DNA of 64,000 nt from positions 558,001-622,000 of the forward strand of contig NZ_CP040984.1 in NCBI RefSeq assembly GCF_006364715.1. Direction: 5' to 3'. Below are positions 54,297 through 63,778 of this stretch, piece after piece. Made by a program: the position numbers and the translations under genes. The DNA comes from Candidatus Methylopumilus planktonicus. GTDB lineage: Bacteria > Pseudomonadota > Gammaproteobacteria > Burkholderiales > Methylophilaceae. The notes under the pieces are model-generated. The model was not told where the DNA came from and searched no databases. It was given only the letters and a program-made list of their open reading frames with translations. Every line of letters starts with the position of its first letter. Position 1 is the first letter of the stretch.

Positions 54297-55205
54297 TTAG
54301 AAGTAACCTTCTTTTTTACGTTGTTCCATAGACGCATCTGATGTTTGATCATCTAATCTTGTCGCGCCACGCTCTGTGATTGTGGTACTTGCAGTTTCAA
54401 TAATAATTTTTTCCACACTATCTGCCACACTTTTAACTGGGGCTGTGCATGTAATATCACCTACCGTTCTATAGCGCACCATAATTTCTTCAACAACCTC
54501 ATTATCTCTTTTAGGTGTGAGCGATGTAATAGGCACAATGGCACCACCACGTCTCACTATGCGACGTTTATGTGCGAAGTAGATACTAGGTAAACCTAAA
54601 TTTTCTCGTTCAATATATTGCCAAACATCCATCTCAGTCCAATTGGAAATAGGGAAGGCACGAATATTTTCACCCTTATGAACACGAGCGTTAAAAAGAT
54701 TCCATAACTCAGGTCTTTGGTTCTTCGGATCCCACTGACCAAATTCATCTCTGAAGCTCATGATACGTTCTTTAGCACGTGCTTTTTCTTCATCACGTCT
54801 TGCACCACCAATACAACAATCAAATTCAAATTCAGCAATAGCTTCAAGAAGTGTCACTGATTGATGTTTATTGCGAGGTTCATCGGGTGTCTTTAAAACT
54901 ATCGTGCCACGTTTCATGGAATCTTCAAGAGAGCGCACAATTAATCTTTCATTGAGTTCTTTCGCACGAAGGTCTCTAAATTGAATGACTTCGTCATAGT
55001 TATGTCCCGTATCAATATGAAGCAGCGGAAAAGGAAAGCGACCTGGTCTAAATGCCTTTTCTGCCAACCTTAATAAACAGAGTGAGTCCTTGCCGCCTGA
55101 GAAAAGTAATACTGGGTTACTGCATTGGCCAGCGACTTCTCGCAAGATATGAATCGCTTCAGATTCTAGCCAGTCGAGATGCGTTAGATTTGAGAATTTT
55201 GTCAT
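54297..55205 (-). CDS. cysD: sulfate adenylyltransferase subunit 2
   Basis: ATP pyrophosphatase subunit of ATP sulfurylase, 302 residues. The P-loop FSGGKDSLCLLRLAEKAF is near residue 35. GGARRDEEKARAKERI and FPISNWTEMDVWQYIERENL are family motifs. One base separates it from cysH and one from cysN. Confidence 0.97.
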   Translation of the reverse strand: MTKFSNLTHLDWLESEAIHILREVAGQCSNPVLLFSGGKDSLCLLRLAEKAFRPGRFPFPLLHIDTGHNYDEVIQFRDLRAKELNERLIVRSLEDSMKRGTIVLKTPDEPRNKHQSVTLLEAIAEFEFDCCIGGARRDEEKARAKERIMSFRDEFGQWDPKNQRPELWNLFNARVHKGENIRAFPISNWTEMDVWQYIERENLGLPSIYFAHKRRIVRRGGAIVPITSLTPKRDNEVVEEIMVRYRTVGDITCTAPVKSVADSVEKIIIETASTTITERGATRLDDQTSDASMEQRKKEGYF

Positions 55206-55206
55206 A

Positions 55207-55953
55207 TTATTTTACGTGCAGTCCACATTCTTTATTTTGAGGATCTTCCCACCACCAGCGCCCAGCTCTGACATCTTCTCCTTCAGAGATTGCTCGCGTG
55301 CAAGGAGCGCAGCCAATGCTTGGATAAAACTGATCATGAAGTGCGTTATAGGGCACATCATTCATTTTGATATAAGCCCAAATTTCAAGTTCACTCCAAG
55401 AGCTTAATGGATTTAACTTTTGAGATTGATGGGCTTCATCAAACTCTTCTTCTTTTAATGTCAATCGTGTTTGTGATTGCTCTTGTCTCATACCTGTAAT
55501 CCATGCTTTTTTATCTTTTAAAGCGCGATTTAAGGGTTCAACTTTTCGAATACCACAGCAAGATTTTCTTAAATCGAGTGAATTGTAAAAAGCATTAATG
55601 CCATGAACATTGATATAGCTTTCCACTTTTTCTTGGTTAGGGAAATAAATTTTAATTTTAAATTGATACTTATTTTCTACCTCTTGAATCAAATTGTATG
55701 TTTCAGAAGGGAGTCTTCCGGTATCAATCGAAAATATCTCAACATTCAGTTTATTTTTTCGGATGAGATCAACAAGTACCATATCTTCTGCGCCTAAGCT
55801 ATTTGCGAAAGCAACAGAATGTAGTTCTTTAATATTCTTTTGAATCAGTGAAGTGACTTTTTGTGATTTTCCCTCAATCGTTTTGCTAAGTGCATCATTG
55901 ATATCGATTGTATCGATATGCTTTTTATTAAGCTTTATAGGTTGGATACTCAT
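55207..55953 (-). CDS. cysH: APS reductase (CysH, [4Fe-4S] type)
   Basis: Reduces adenylylsulfate to sulfite with thioredoxin. 248 residues. Two cysteine pairs, SCCGIRKVEPL and GCAPCTRAI, are diagnostic of the iron-sulfur APS-using enzymes rather than PAPS reductases, and the C-terminal KECGLH holds the catalytic cysteine. The absence of cysC in the operon agrees. Overlaps the DUF934 gene by four bases (ATGA). Confidence 0.96.
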   Translation of the reverse strand: MSIQPIKLNKKHIDTIDINDALSKTIEGKSQKVTSLIQKNIKELHSVAFANSLGAEDMVLVDLIRKNKLNVEIFSIDTGRLPSETYNLIQEVENKYQFKIKIYFPNQEKVESYINVHGINAFYNSLDLRKSCCGIRKVEPLNRALKDKKAWITGMRQEQSQTRLTLKEEEFDEAHQSQKLNPLSSWSELEIWAYIKMNDVPYNALHDQFYPSIGCAPCTRAISEGEDVRAGRWWWEDPQNKECGLHVK

Positions 55954-56564
55954 GAACGCACTATCCTTTTCCAGACAGGCTCTTTCACATCCACTGCGCC
56001 TTGATATGGATCACTGAAAGACTGAAGTGCTTTTAATGCCTCATTGGCATCTTTTCCAGTTTTAATGAGATAACTATCAAATCCTGAACGCTTTAGGTAA
56101 AACAATTGGTCTTGAAGGACATCACCAAAAGCTCTTAATGTATTTTTAAATTGATACCGTGTGCGAAGTAAGTTACCTAATGTAAATATACGACCATCTT
56201 GAAATCGTTCCACATATACAGCAATGAGCGGAAATATATTAATGTCTTTTTCTAGAGCTAATAACGTATCTAAAGTTTCATGTGTCGCCACCCACAAAGC
56301 AATTTCATTATTTTTAACTCGTGCCTGCAATGCATCATGATTTTTTAAGTACACACTTAATGGCAAAATAATTTTTCCAGTTTGCGGAATGACTGTTTCG
56401 TTAATTTGCAAGTCGGTAGGAAGTGATTCACCAGTTAATTTGAATAAAACAACTTTACCGGCTTGTTTTTTTACTTCTTCATTACCACTTGGAAGTGCTA
56501 CAAATATCCATTCGTCTTCTACAAGGGACTGATTGAGAATAAGCTGAGAATTAAGCATACACAT
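55950..56564 (-). CDS. DUF934 protein of the sulfite reductase operon
   Basis: 204 residues, soluble. ARVKNNEIALWVATHETLDTLL and the end region LRTRYQFKNTLRAFGDVLQDQLFYLKRSGFDSYLI match DUF934 (sometimes called CysX or oxidoreductase-like), which is found with cysI and cysH in beta- and alphaproteobacteria. Its function is unproven; a role in electron delivery or assembly of sulfite reductase is a common guess. It overlaps cysI by 14 bases. A second ATG at 56558 has better spacing from an AAAGAG site and may be the real start. Confidence 0.85.
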   Translation of the reverse strand: MCMLNSQLILNQSLVEDEWIFVALPSGNEEVKKQAGKVVLFKLTGESLPTDLQINETVIPQTGKIILPLSVYLKNHDALQARVKNNEIALWVATHETLDTLLALEKDINIFPLIAVYVERFQDGRIFTLGNLLRTRYQFKNTLRAFGDVLQDQLFYLKRSGFDSYLIKTGKDANEALKALQSFSDPYQGAVDVKEPVWKRIVRS

Positions 56565-58200
56565 GCTCTTTAAAAGGATTCACACCTAAGCGTCTTACCG
56601 TATCAATAAATCTTTCTTCAGGATTACGATGTTTGATGTAAACATCAATCAGTTTTTTAACAACACCTGGCATTTCTTCTGCAGCAAAAGAGGGACCTAT
56701 CACGGAACCTAAGCTTGCATCATTGCCTTGTTTGCCACCTATAGTGACTTGATACCATTCAGAACCATCTTTATCGACACCTAATACGCCGATATGGCCA
56801 ACATGATGGTGACCGCATGCGTTCATACAGCCTGAAATATTAAGCTCTAGCTCTCCAATATCATGAAGGTAATCGAGATTATCAAAAGCTTCTTGAATGG
56901 ACGTTGCTATCGGAATACTTTTGGCATTAGCAAGTGAACAAAAGTCACCGCCAGGGCAGCAGATAATGTCTGTTAAAAGACCAACATTGGGCGTTGCTAA
57001 TTGATGGGCTTTTGCTTTTTCCCAAACTTTAAAAATATCTTGTAATTTAACATCCGCTAAGATCAGATTTTGTTCGTGCGATACCCGAAGCTCGCCAAAA
57101 CTATAGAGATCTGCAAGTTCAGCCACGATTCTCATTTGTGCTGATGTGGCGTCACCTGGGGCTAATCCATGAGGTTTGAGTGACAAAGTAATTGCACGAT
57201 AACCTTTTTGTTTATGAAGATGGACAGAGCGTTTTGCCCAAGATGCAAAAGCTTTATTATTTTTAATAGCCTCATTAAAGGTAGCATCTTGATCGTTCAA
57301 TTCTTCATAAGGCATGGCTGTGAAAAATTTTGCAACGCGTTTTAATTCAGCTTCATTAATTGTGTTTGGTGAATTTTTCAAATGATGCCATTCCGCTTCC
57401 ACTTGTTTTTTAAACTCTTCAATACCTAAAGCTTTCGCTAAAATTTTAATGCGTGCTTTATAGATGTTGTCACGACGTCCATGAAGGTTATAAACGCGAA
57501 TAATAGCTTCGCAATAAGTAAGTACATGCTCCCACTCGAGATGTTCACGGATAATAGATCCAAGAATAGGCGTTCTTCCTAGGCCTCCACCCACCCATAC
57601 ACGAATGGCCATCTTTTGATCTTTATCATAATAAAATTCAAGGCCAATATCGTGGGCTTGAACAATCGCACGATCTTGAAGGCTTCCTGATACTGCAATT
57701 TTAAATTTACGAGGTAGGAGCGAGAACTCAGGATGGAACGTGCTCCATTGCCTTAAGATTTCAGCAATCGCTCTTGGATCAATAATTTCATCAGGAGCCA
57801 CACCTGCAAATTGGTCAGTCGTAATGTTACGAATACAATTACCTGATGTTTGAATGGCATGCATTTCAACTTTAGAAAGCTCTTCTAAAATATCAGGTGT
57901 CTCTTCCAACTTGGGCCAATTGAGTTGTAGATTTTGTCTCGTACTAAAATGACCATACCCACGATCAAAACGATCTGAAATGTCTGCTAACTTACGTAAT
58001 TGTTTTGATGACAAAAGACCATAAGGAACAGCAATACGAAGCATAGGTGCGTGACGTTGAATATAAAGGCCATTTTGCAAACGAAGTGGTCTAAATTCAT
58101 CATCGGTAAGCTTGCCGCTTAAGTAGCGTGATGTCTGATCGCGGAATTGCGCAACGCGTTCATTGACTATGGTTTGATCGATATTATCGTATTGATACAT
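56551..58200 (-). CDS. cysI: sulfite reductase hemoprotein (nitrite/sulfite reductase family)
   Basis: Six-electron reduction of sulfite to sulfide. 549 residues. The siroheme/[4Fe-4S] cysteines appear in CPGGDFCSLANAK and SGCMNACGHHHVGHIG (CxxxxxC and CxxxC). Early GYGHFSTRQNLQLNWPK and ETSGN-like IQTSGNCIRNITTDQF are the family's substrate-binding arginine segments. There is no CysJ flavoprotein gene beside it. Adjacent cysHDN and tauE favour sulfite over nitrite as substrate. Confidence 0.94.
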   Translation of the reverse strand: MYQYDNIDQTIVNERVAQFRDQTSRYLSGKLTDDEFRPLRLQNGLYIQRHAPMLRIAVPYGLLSSKQLRKLADISDRFDRGYGHFSTRQNLQLNWPKLEETPDILEELSKVEMHAIQTSGNCIRNITTDQFAGVAPDEIIDPRAIAEILRQWSTFHPEFSLLPRKFKIAVSGSLQDRAIVQAHDIGLEFYYDKDQKMAIRVWVGGGLGRTPILGSIIREHLEWEHVLTYCEAIIRVYNLHGRRDNIYKARIKILAKALGIEEFKKQVEAEWHHLKNSPNTINEAELKRVAKFFTAMPYEELNDQDATFNEAIKNNKAFASWAKRSVHLHKQKGYRAITLSLKPHGLAPGDATSAQMRIVAELADLYSFGELRVSHEQNLILADVKLQDIFKVWEKAKAHQLATPNVGLLTDIICCPGGDFCSLANAKSIPIATSIQEAFDNLDYLHDIGELELNISGCMNACGHHHVGHIGVLGVDKDGSEWYQVTIGGKQGNDASLGSVIGPSFAAEEMPGVVKKLIDVYIKHRNPEERFIDTVRRLGVNPFKEHVYA

Positions 58201-58215
58201 AATTTTTTTTGACGA

Positions 58216-58986
58216 TTAATGAAAAATAAGTTTCTGGCCAACATAGATTAAGATTAAAGCCAATACATAGCGGACAGTTTGTTCGCTGACTCTAGAACTT
58301 AAATGACTACCAATATAAATACCTGGAATTGAGCCGATCAAAAGCACACCTAGAAGAGAGTAATCGACGGTGCCTAAACTGACATGGCCAAGACCTGCAA
58401 CAAGTGTCAATGGTACCGCATGCGCTATATCAGTTCCAACAATTTTTGTAATGCCTATTTTAGGGTAGATCAGTAATAAAGCTGTGACACCAAGTGCGCC
58501 TGCACCTACTGAAGTTAGGGTTACCATGCCACCTAGGACTAAACCTAAGAGAATAGTTGCGATTGCGATGGCATTATCTGATTTTAAAAGGGTGACTTTT
58601 GATCTTTCAATAAGATAAGGCCTAAAGATCACAGCGATAGAAGTGAGCAATAAGGCGATACCCAGATAAAATTTGATGATATCGACAGCCCCTGTGGATG
58701 TTATATCAATCTGTTTTAAATAGAACGTTGTTAAAATTGATGCAGGGATACTGCCAAACATGAGCCTTTTGACAATTTTCCAGTCAATATTGCCCAATTT
58801 GCCATGGGCAAAAATACCAACAGATTTAGTCACTGATGCATAAAGAAGATCAGTTCCTACAGCAAGCGCTGGTTTAATATGGAAAAATAAAACAAGGATA
58901 GGCGTCATTAATGAACCACCGCCAACGCCTGTTAATCCAACAAGAAGACCTACTATAAATCCTGATAATATAAACCCAATATCCAT
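58216..58986 (-). CDS. TauE/SafE-family permease
   Basis: 256-residue inner-membrane protein with about eight helices. GLLVGLTGVGGGSLMTPILVLFFHIKPALAVGTDL is the family's N-terminal repeat, repeated near the middle (LVLGGMVTLTSVGAGALGVTALLLIYP). Members export sulfite or other sulfonate-related anions. Here it opens the cys operon with a good AGGGAG site, so sulfite or sulfate movement is likely; the direction is unknown. Confidence 0.9.
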   Translation of the reverse strand: MDIGFILSGFIVGLLVGLTGVGGGSLMTPILVLFFHIKPALAVGTDLLYASVTKSVGIFAHGKLGNIDWKIVKRLMFGSIPASILTTFYLKQIDITSTGAVDIIKFYLGIALLLTSIAVIFRPYLIERSKVTLLKSDNAIAIATILLGLVLGGMVTLTSVGAGALGVTALLLIYPKIGITKIVGTDIAHAVPLTLVAGLGHVSLGTVDYSLLGVLLIGSIPGIYIGSHLSSRVSEQTVRYVLALILIYVGQKLIFH

Positions 58987-59049
58987 GACAACTCCCTATC
59001 AAAAATTAACTTTTTGGTGCTAAAGTGAACGTGAATATAGCAAATTTTG

Positions 59050-59069
59050 ATATTATTAATTAATAATAT
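59050..59069. promoter_or_regulatory. 20-bp perfect palindrome between cys operon and cysB
   Basis: ATATTATTAATTAATAATAT is a perfect inverted repeat in the 125-base gap separating divergent tauE/cys (minus) and the cysB-like gene (plus). It is a plausible LysR-type operator, but AT-rich palindromes can arise by chance. Confidence 0.45.
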
Positions 59070-59111
59070 AATATTCTACCGTTATACCTTTTAGTTATAT
59101 TGGAATAAGAC

Positions 59112-60044
59112 ATGAAGCTCCAACAGTTGCGCTGTATTCATGAGGTGGTCAAAAATGGTTTTAGCATCTCTAAAGCCGCAGAAGCTCTGCATACATCTCA
59201 ACCAGGTGTTAGCAAACAAATCCAACTCTTAGAAGAGGAAGTGGGACTCCATATTTTCTTAAGACATGGAAAGCGTTTAGTAGGCCTTAGCGAACCTGGG
59301 CAACATGTTTACCAGCGTATCAATGAAGTCATACGAGAAATCAAAAGCATCAAACAAGTTAGCGAAGAATTCAGTCAATCAAGCCTCGGTGTGTTAACTA
59401 TAGCAACAACGCATACGCAAGCCCGATATAAGCTTCCAAATGTAGTACAAGCTTTTATGAGTAAATATCCTGATGTTAAACTTAATATCCACCAAGGAAA
59501 CCCGACACAAGTCACTAATCAGGTTGTGAAAGGTGAGGCTGATATTGGTATTGCGACCGAGTCCATAAGTCATAATGATAAATTATTTTGTTTGCCCTGC
59601 TATACATGGAATCGTTGTTTAGTGATGCCAGCAAAACACCCGCTTGCTAAAGAAAAAACAGTGACGCTCGCTAAGCTTGCCACTTATCCCATTATTACTT
59701 ATGACTATGCTTTTACAGGTAGCACGATTGTGTCAAAAGTTTTTCACGATGCGGGCTTGACGCCCAACATTGTTCTAACAGCGATTGATGCTGACGTGAT
59801 TAAAACTTATGTAAACCTGGGTTTAGGCGTAGGATTAATTGCGCAAATGGCATACGACCCCAAAAGAGACCAGGGTCTAGTAAGTATTGATGTGAGTCAT
59901 TTATTTCCTACAAGTACAACCTATCTAGGTATAAGGCGCGATGTATTTTTAAGAGGTTTCATGTATGATTTTATTGAAATGTTTATACCAGAATATCCAA
60001 AACAGATCGTTAAGAAACTTATGTTAGATCAGGAAAATATTTAA
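59112..60044 (+). CDS. cysB: CysB-like LysR-family regulator
   Basis: 310-residue LysR-type transcriptional regulator. The winged helix (about 1-65; MKLQQLRCIHEVVKNGFSISKAAEALHTSQPGVSKQIQLLE) is close to CysB/Cbl. The effector domain includes LTIATTHTQARYKLPNVVQAF, which in CysB lines the N-acetylserine/sulfate pocket. It faces the cys operon, so control of sulfate assimilation is a strong inference. Confidence 0.93.
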   Translation: MKLQQLRCIHEVVKNGFSISKAAEALHTSQPGVSKQIQLLEEEVGLHIFLRHGKRLVGLSEPGQHVYQRINEVIREIKSIKQVSEEFSQSSLGVLTIATTHTQARYKLPNVVQAFMSKYPDVKLNIHQGNPTQVTNQVVKGEADIGIATESISHNDKLFCLPCYTWNRCLVMPAKHPLAKEKTVTLAKLATYPIITYDYAFTGSTIVSKVFHDAGLTPNIVLTAIDADVIKTYVNLGLGVGLIAQMAYDPKRDQGLVSIDVSHLFPTSTTYLGIRRDVFLRGFMYDFIEMFIPEYPKQIVKKLMLDQENI

Positions 60045-60055
60045 TTGGAGGCTTT

Positions 60056-61711
60056 ATGAAATCTGATGGAGAAATTAATCAAGCAGCATCATTAAAGTCG
60101 ATTAATGAAATAGTCAAGTCACTTGATATCAAAACAGACGACTTAAATTTCTATGGCCCGTATCAAGCTAAATTAAAACCTTCTTTCATAAACACCTTAA
60201 AAGAACCCAAGACAGCTAAATTAATTCTAGTTTCTGCCATGAGTCCTACTCCTGCCGGCGAAGGAAAAACAACCACCACGATTGGTTTGGCTGATGCACT
60301 TTTTTTAATTGGTAAAAAATCAGTCGCGTGTCTTCGCGAACCTTCTTTAGGCCCTGTCTTTGGAATGAAAGGGGGTGCAACAGGCGGCGGTTATGCGCAA
60401 GTGGCACCTATGGATAATATAAATTTACATTTCACAGGCGACTTTCATGCTATTACATCTGCTAATAATCTTTTAGCAGCTTTGATTGACAATCATATAC
60501 ATCACGGCAATGCACTCAATATTGATACTAACCAAATTTCTTTTAAGCGATGCCTTGATATGAATGACCGTGCTTTAAGACATGTCGAATTAAAGCTTGG
60601 GCAAAATCATCGAGATACAGGGTTCGATATTACAAGTGCAAGTGAAGTAATGGCCATTCTTTGTTTAGCAGAGTCATTAGAAGATCTTCAATATCGACTA
60701 GGAGAGATTGAAGTTGCAAAAAGAAAAGATGGCGTATCTGTTTGTGCAAAGGACTTAAAAGCAGAAGGCGCAATGATAGCCTTATTGAAAGATGCTTTTC
60801 AACCTAATCTGGTTCAAACATTGCATGGGACACCAGCTTTTATTCATGGCGGTCCATTTGCTAACATTGCGCATGGATGTAATTCAGTCATCGCCACAAA
60901 AACGGCATTGAAGTTAGCTGATTATGTGGTGACAGAAGCAGGCTTTGGTGCAGACCTAGGCGCTGAAAAATTCATTGATATCAAATGTAGACAGTCGGGT
61001 ATCAAGCCTGACATTATTGTCTTAGTCGCGACCATTCGTGCACTCAAATTTCATGGTGGTATCAGCGTTCCTGAATTAAATCATGAAAACTTAAAAGCAC
61101 TCGAACTTGGGTTTAATAACTTAAAGCGTCATATCGAAAATTGCTCACAACATTTTGGACTTGATGTCGTAGTTTCAATCAATAAATTTAATTCTGATAC
61201 AGAAAAAGAAATGACATGGCTTCAGAGCGCAATAGATAAGTTAGGATTTAAAGCAATCCTTTGTTCGCATTGGTCGGATGGCGCTATAGGGGCTAAGGAT
61301 TTAGCTAATGCTGTTTTAGAAAAATTAGCAAAACCTAAATCTTGTAAATTTTTATATGAAGATCATTTAAGTTTAAAAGAAAAAATTACTACAATCGCTT
61401 TAAAATTATATCGTGCAAAAGAAGTTGAGTTTTCTGAAAGCGCCTTACAAAAACTATTATTGCTTGAAAAAAACTATTCAAACTTTCCTGTCTGCATTGC
61501 TAAGACGCCTTTTTCGTTTTCAAGCGATCCTAAGGCACATGGTGCACCTGAAAATCATACGCTCATGATAAGAGAATTAAGACTATCAAGAGGTGCTGGT
61601 TTTGTAGTGGCGATCTGTGGGGATCTTATGACGATCCCAGGCCTTCCTAAAGTCCCCGCAAGTGAAAATATAACTGTAAATGCACAAGGTCTTATCGAAG
61701 GATTGAATTGA
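60056..61711 (+). CDS. fhs: formate-tetrahydrofolate ligase
   Basis: ATP-dependent formation of 10-formyl-tetrahydrofolate from formate, linking formate to C1 units for purines and serine in a methylotroph. 551 residues. The P-loop TPAGEGKTTTTIGLADAL is at about 66-82; EPSLGPVFGMKGGATGGGYAQV and TEAGFGADLGAEKF are family motifs. It begins 11 bases after cysB with a TGGAGG site. Confidence 0.97.
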   Translation: MKSDGEINQAASLKSINEIVKSLDIKTDDLNFYGPYQAKLKPSFINTLKEPKTAKLILVSAMSPTPAGEGKTTTTIGLADALFLIGKKSVACLREPSLGPVFGMKGGATGGGYAQVAPMDNINLHFTGDFHAITSANNLLAALIDNHIHHGNALNIDTNQISFKRCLDMNDRALRHVELKLGQNHRDTGFDITSASEVMAILCLAESLEDLQYRLGEIEVAKRKDGVSVCAKDLKAEGAMIALLKDAFQPNLVQTLHGTPAFIHGGPFANIAHGCNSVIATKTALKLADYVVTEAGFGADLGAEKFIDIKCRQSGIKPDIIVLVATIRALKFHGGISVPELNHENLKALELGFNNLKRHIENCSQHFGLDVVVSINKFNSDTEKEMTWLQSAIDKLGFKAILCSHWSDGAIGAKDLANAVLEKLAKPKSCKFLYEDHLSLKEKITTIALKLYRAKEVEFSESALQKLLLLEKNYSNFPVCIAKTPFSFSSDPKAHGAPENHTLMIRELRLSRGAGFVVAICGDLMTIPGLPKVPASENITVNAQGLIEGLN

Positions 61712-61715
61712 GGGA

Positions 61716-62297
61716 ATGAATTGTTTTAAAAGTACTGCAACACAAGAACAAACGATTCAAAAGTCTAGGTTTATTGGATATACCTTCATAGGTGAAACAA
61801 AACATGATATTTTGCGTACCCTACAATCCATCGCTAAAGAACATCCCCATGGAAGTCACTTAGCTTTCGCTTACCAACTCAAAACAGACCATGGATTTGA
61901 GCCTTATTATTCTGATGCGGGGGAGCCCTCAGGCACAGCTGGTAAACCTCTATTGCAGTTGATCGATGCTCACCAAATTGTGAGTGGAGGAATTGGCGTA
62001 ATTCGTTATTATGGCGGCATTAATTTAGGCACAGGTGGCCTCACAAGAGCTTATGGTGGTACAGGAAAGCTTGCTTTAGCTCATTCCGTCATCGAGCCAT
62101 ATGTAGAATATATTAAATTTAAATTAACTATAAATTACAATGATTTAGATAATTATACTCATGTAATTTATTCAATGAATGGAAGTATTTTAGATAAAGT
62201 TTTTGATGAAAAAGTAAGTCTTTCGATAAGGCTTCCTGAAGGAGAATTCGGTAAATTAAAAGCGCGTTTTCCGATGACAGAAATACATGATTTTTAA
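61716..62297 (+). CDS. yigZ: YigZ/IMPACT-family protein
   Basis: 193 residues. The N-terminal IMPACT domain shows QKSRFIGYTF, HPHGSHLAFAYQL, DAGEPSGTAGKPLLQLI and VIRYYGGINLGTGGLTRAYG; a short C-terminal DUF1949-type domain follows. Possibly RNA or ribosome related; the function is not established. Four bases after fhs. Confidence 0.92.
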   Translation: MNCFKSTATQEQTIQKSRFIGYTFIGETKHDILRTLQSIAKEHPHGSHLAFAYQLKTDHGFEPYYSDAGEPSGTAGKPLLQLIDAHQIVSGGIGVIRYYGGINLGTGGLTRAYGGTGKLALAHSVIEPYVEYIKFKLTINYNDLDNYTHVIYSMNGSILDKVFDEKVSLSIRLPEGEFGKLKARFPMTEIHDF

Positions 62298-62347
62298 TAT
62301 GGCTAATCATATAAAAACCTTAAAAAAACATCCGTTATAATCGATGT

Positions 62348-63529
62348 ATGCTTAATTTAATTCTGATTCTTCTCGTTCTCTTGTGTGGTCTAGCTGCCTA
62401 TTTGTTATGGCGCTTTCAAAACCAATCTCCTGAAGCGGGGACATTAAAGGCGCTTGAAGAAAAACATCGGGAAATGATTGTAGGTTTGAACGATAGTTTA
62501 AATAAGTTGACCGATCGTCTTAACGTGACACTTTCAGAACAAGGAAAGATACAAGGAGAAATTATTCGTGACACCATGGATAACGCCACCAACCAATTGA
62601 AAAATTTGCTTAATATGAGGTTACAAGATATTGATAGCAAGGTTAAAGAAAGTTTGGAAGAGGGCTTTAAAAAAACTAACGATACATTCGATCGCGTGAT
62701 GAAACAACTCTCTACGATTGATGAGGCGCAAAAAAAGATCGATGGCCTCACCAGCAATATTGTGAGTTTTCAGGAGTTGCTTGGCGATAAAAAATCTAGA
62801 GGGGCATTTGGTGAAGTGCAGCTTGAAGGTCTTGTTCGCAATGCGTTACCACCCGACGCATTTTCATTGCAACATACATTATCGAATGGCAATCGAGCGG
62901 ATTGCGTTCTATTTTTACCTGAACCAACAGGCAGTGTTGCAATTGATTCTAAATTTCCATTGGAAAGCTATAGAAGAATGCTGGATACCAGCTTACCGCC
63001 AGATGAAATTAAAAATGCGCAAAAGCAGTTTAAGCTTGATATCAAAAAACATATTCATGATATAGCGAGTAAATATATTATTTCTAATGAGACGTCCGAT
63101 GGCGCGGTCATGTTTATTCCTGCTGAGGCCGTTTTTGCGGAGATCCATGCTTACCATTCTGATTTGATAGAGGAGGCAATGAGTCAAAGAGTATGGCTTG
63201 TGTCCCCTACAACACTTATGGCTGTGCTGAATACTGCAAGAGCTGTATTAAAGGATGTTGAAACGCGTAAACAAGTCCATATCATTAAAGCGGAGCTTGG
63301 AAGACTTGGGCAGGAATTTGAGCGATTTGATATGCGTATGAAAAAATTAGCTGACAACATCAGGCAGGCTCATGAGCACGCTCAAGATGTTCATGTCACA
63401 AGTCAAAAAATATCTAGACGCTTTTCTCAAATTGAACGCGTGGAATTGAAAGATGATCCGAATGCGCTATTAGAATTCGAAGAAGAAATGCTTGCAAAAC
63501 AAGAAGAGCAAAATAAAGATGAGAGTTAA
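62348..63529 (+). CDS. rmuC: DNA recombination protein RmuC
   Basis: 393 residues. N-terminal transmembrane helix (about 2-19), coiled coil (about 35-135) and the RmuC nuclease-like domain (about 140-345) with DKKSRGAFGEVQLEGLVR and VAIDSKFPLESYRRML. RmuC is linked to limiting inversion at short repeats in E. coli. A TATAAT sits at 62336-62341 but has no -35. It overlaps moaD by 11 bases. Confidence 0.94.
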   Translation: MLNLILILLVLLCGLAAYLLWRFQNQSPEAGTLKALEEKHREMIVGLNDSLNKLTDRLNVTLSEQGKIQGEIIRDTMDNATNQLKNLLNMRLQDIDSKVKESLEEGFKKTNDTFDRVMKQLSTIDEAQKKIDGLTSNIVSFQELLGDKKSRGAFGEVQLEGLVRNALPPDAFSLQHTLSNGNRADCVLFLPEPTGSVAIDSKFPLESYRRMLDTSLPPDEIKNAQKQFKLDIKKHIHDIASKYIISNETSDGAVMFIPAEAVFAEIHAYHSDLIEEAMSQRVWLVSPTTLMAVLNTARAVLKDVETRKQVHIIKAELGRLGQEFERFDMRMKKLADNIRQAHEHAQDVHVTSQKISRRFSQIERVELKDDPNALLEFEEEMLAKQEEQNKDES

Positions 63530-63776
63530 GTTATTTTATTTTGCAAAAGTGAGAGAAGCGCTTGGTGTTGATCGAGAAGAAATAGATCTCGTGAGCAGTA
63601 TTGAAACAGTCGCTGACTTAGTAGATTTTTTAAAAAGTAGGGGTAGTGTTTGGCATACTACCTTTAGTGAGGTTTCTTCAATCAGAATGGCAGTCAATCA
63701 GGAAATAGTAGAAGATGGTCACGCGATTAGAGCCAATGATGAAGTTGCCTTTTTCCCACCTATCACAGGTGGTTGA
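63519..63776 (+). CDS. moaD: molybdopterin synthase small subunit MoaD
   Basis: Ubiquitin-like sulfur carrier, 85 residues, for molybdopterin formation. It ends in the required Gly-Gly (PPITGG). MRVKLFYFAKVREALG is the family start; I chose the ATG at 63519, which overlaps rmuC, rather than an upstream in-frame start. moaE follows two bases later. Confidence 0.95.
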   Translation: MRVKLFYFAKVREALGVDREEIDLVSSIETVADLVDFLKSRGSVWHTTFSEVSSIRMAVNQEIVEDGHAIRANDEVAFFPPITGG

Positions 63777-63778
63777 TT

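Noticed and set aside
54296..54352. Upstream start for cysN inside cysD
   Set aside because: It adds 19 basic residues not seen in the family; the ATG at 54295 directly after the cysD stop is preferred.
62336..62341. TATAAT before rmuC, which would place +1 at the ATG (leaderless mRNA)
   Set aside because: No -35 element, and rmuC is 50 bases after yigZ on the same strand, so read-through is the simpler view.
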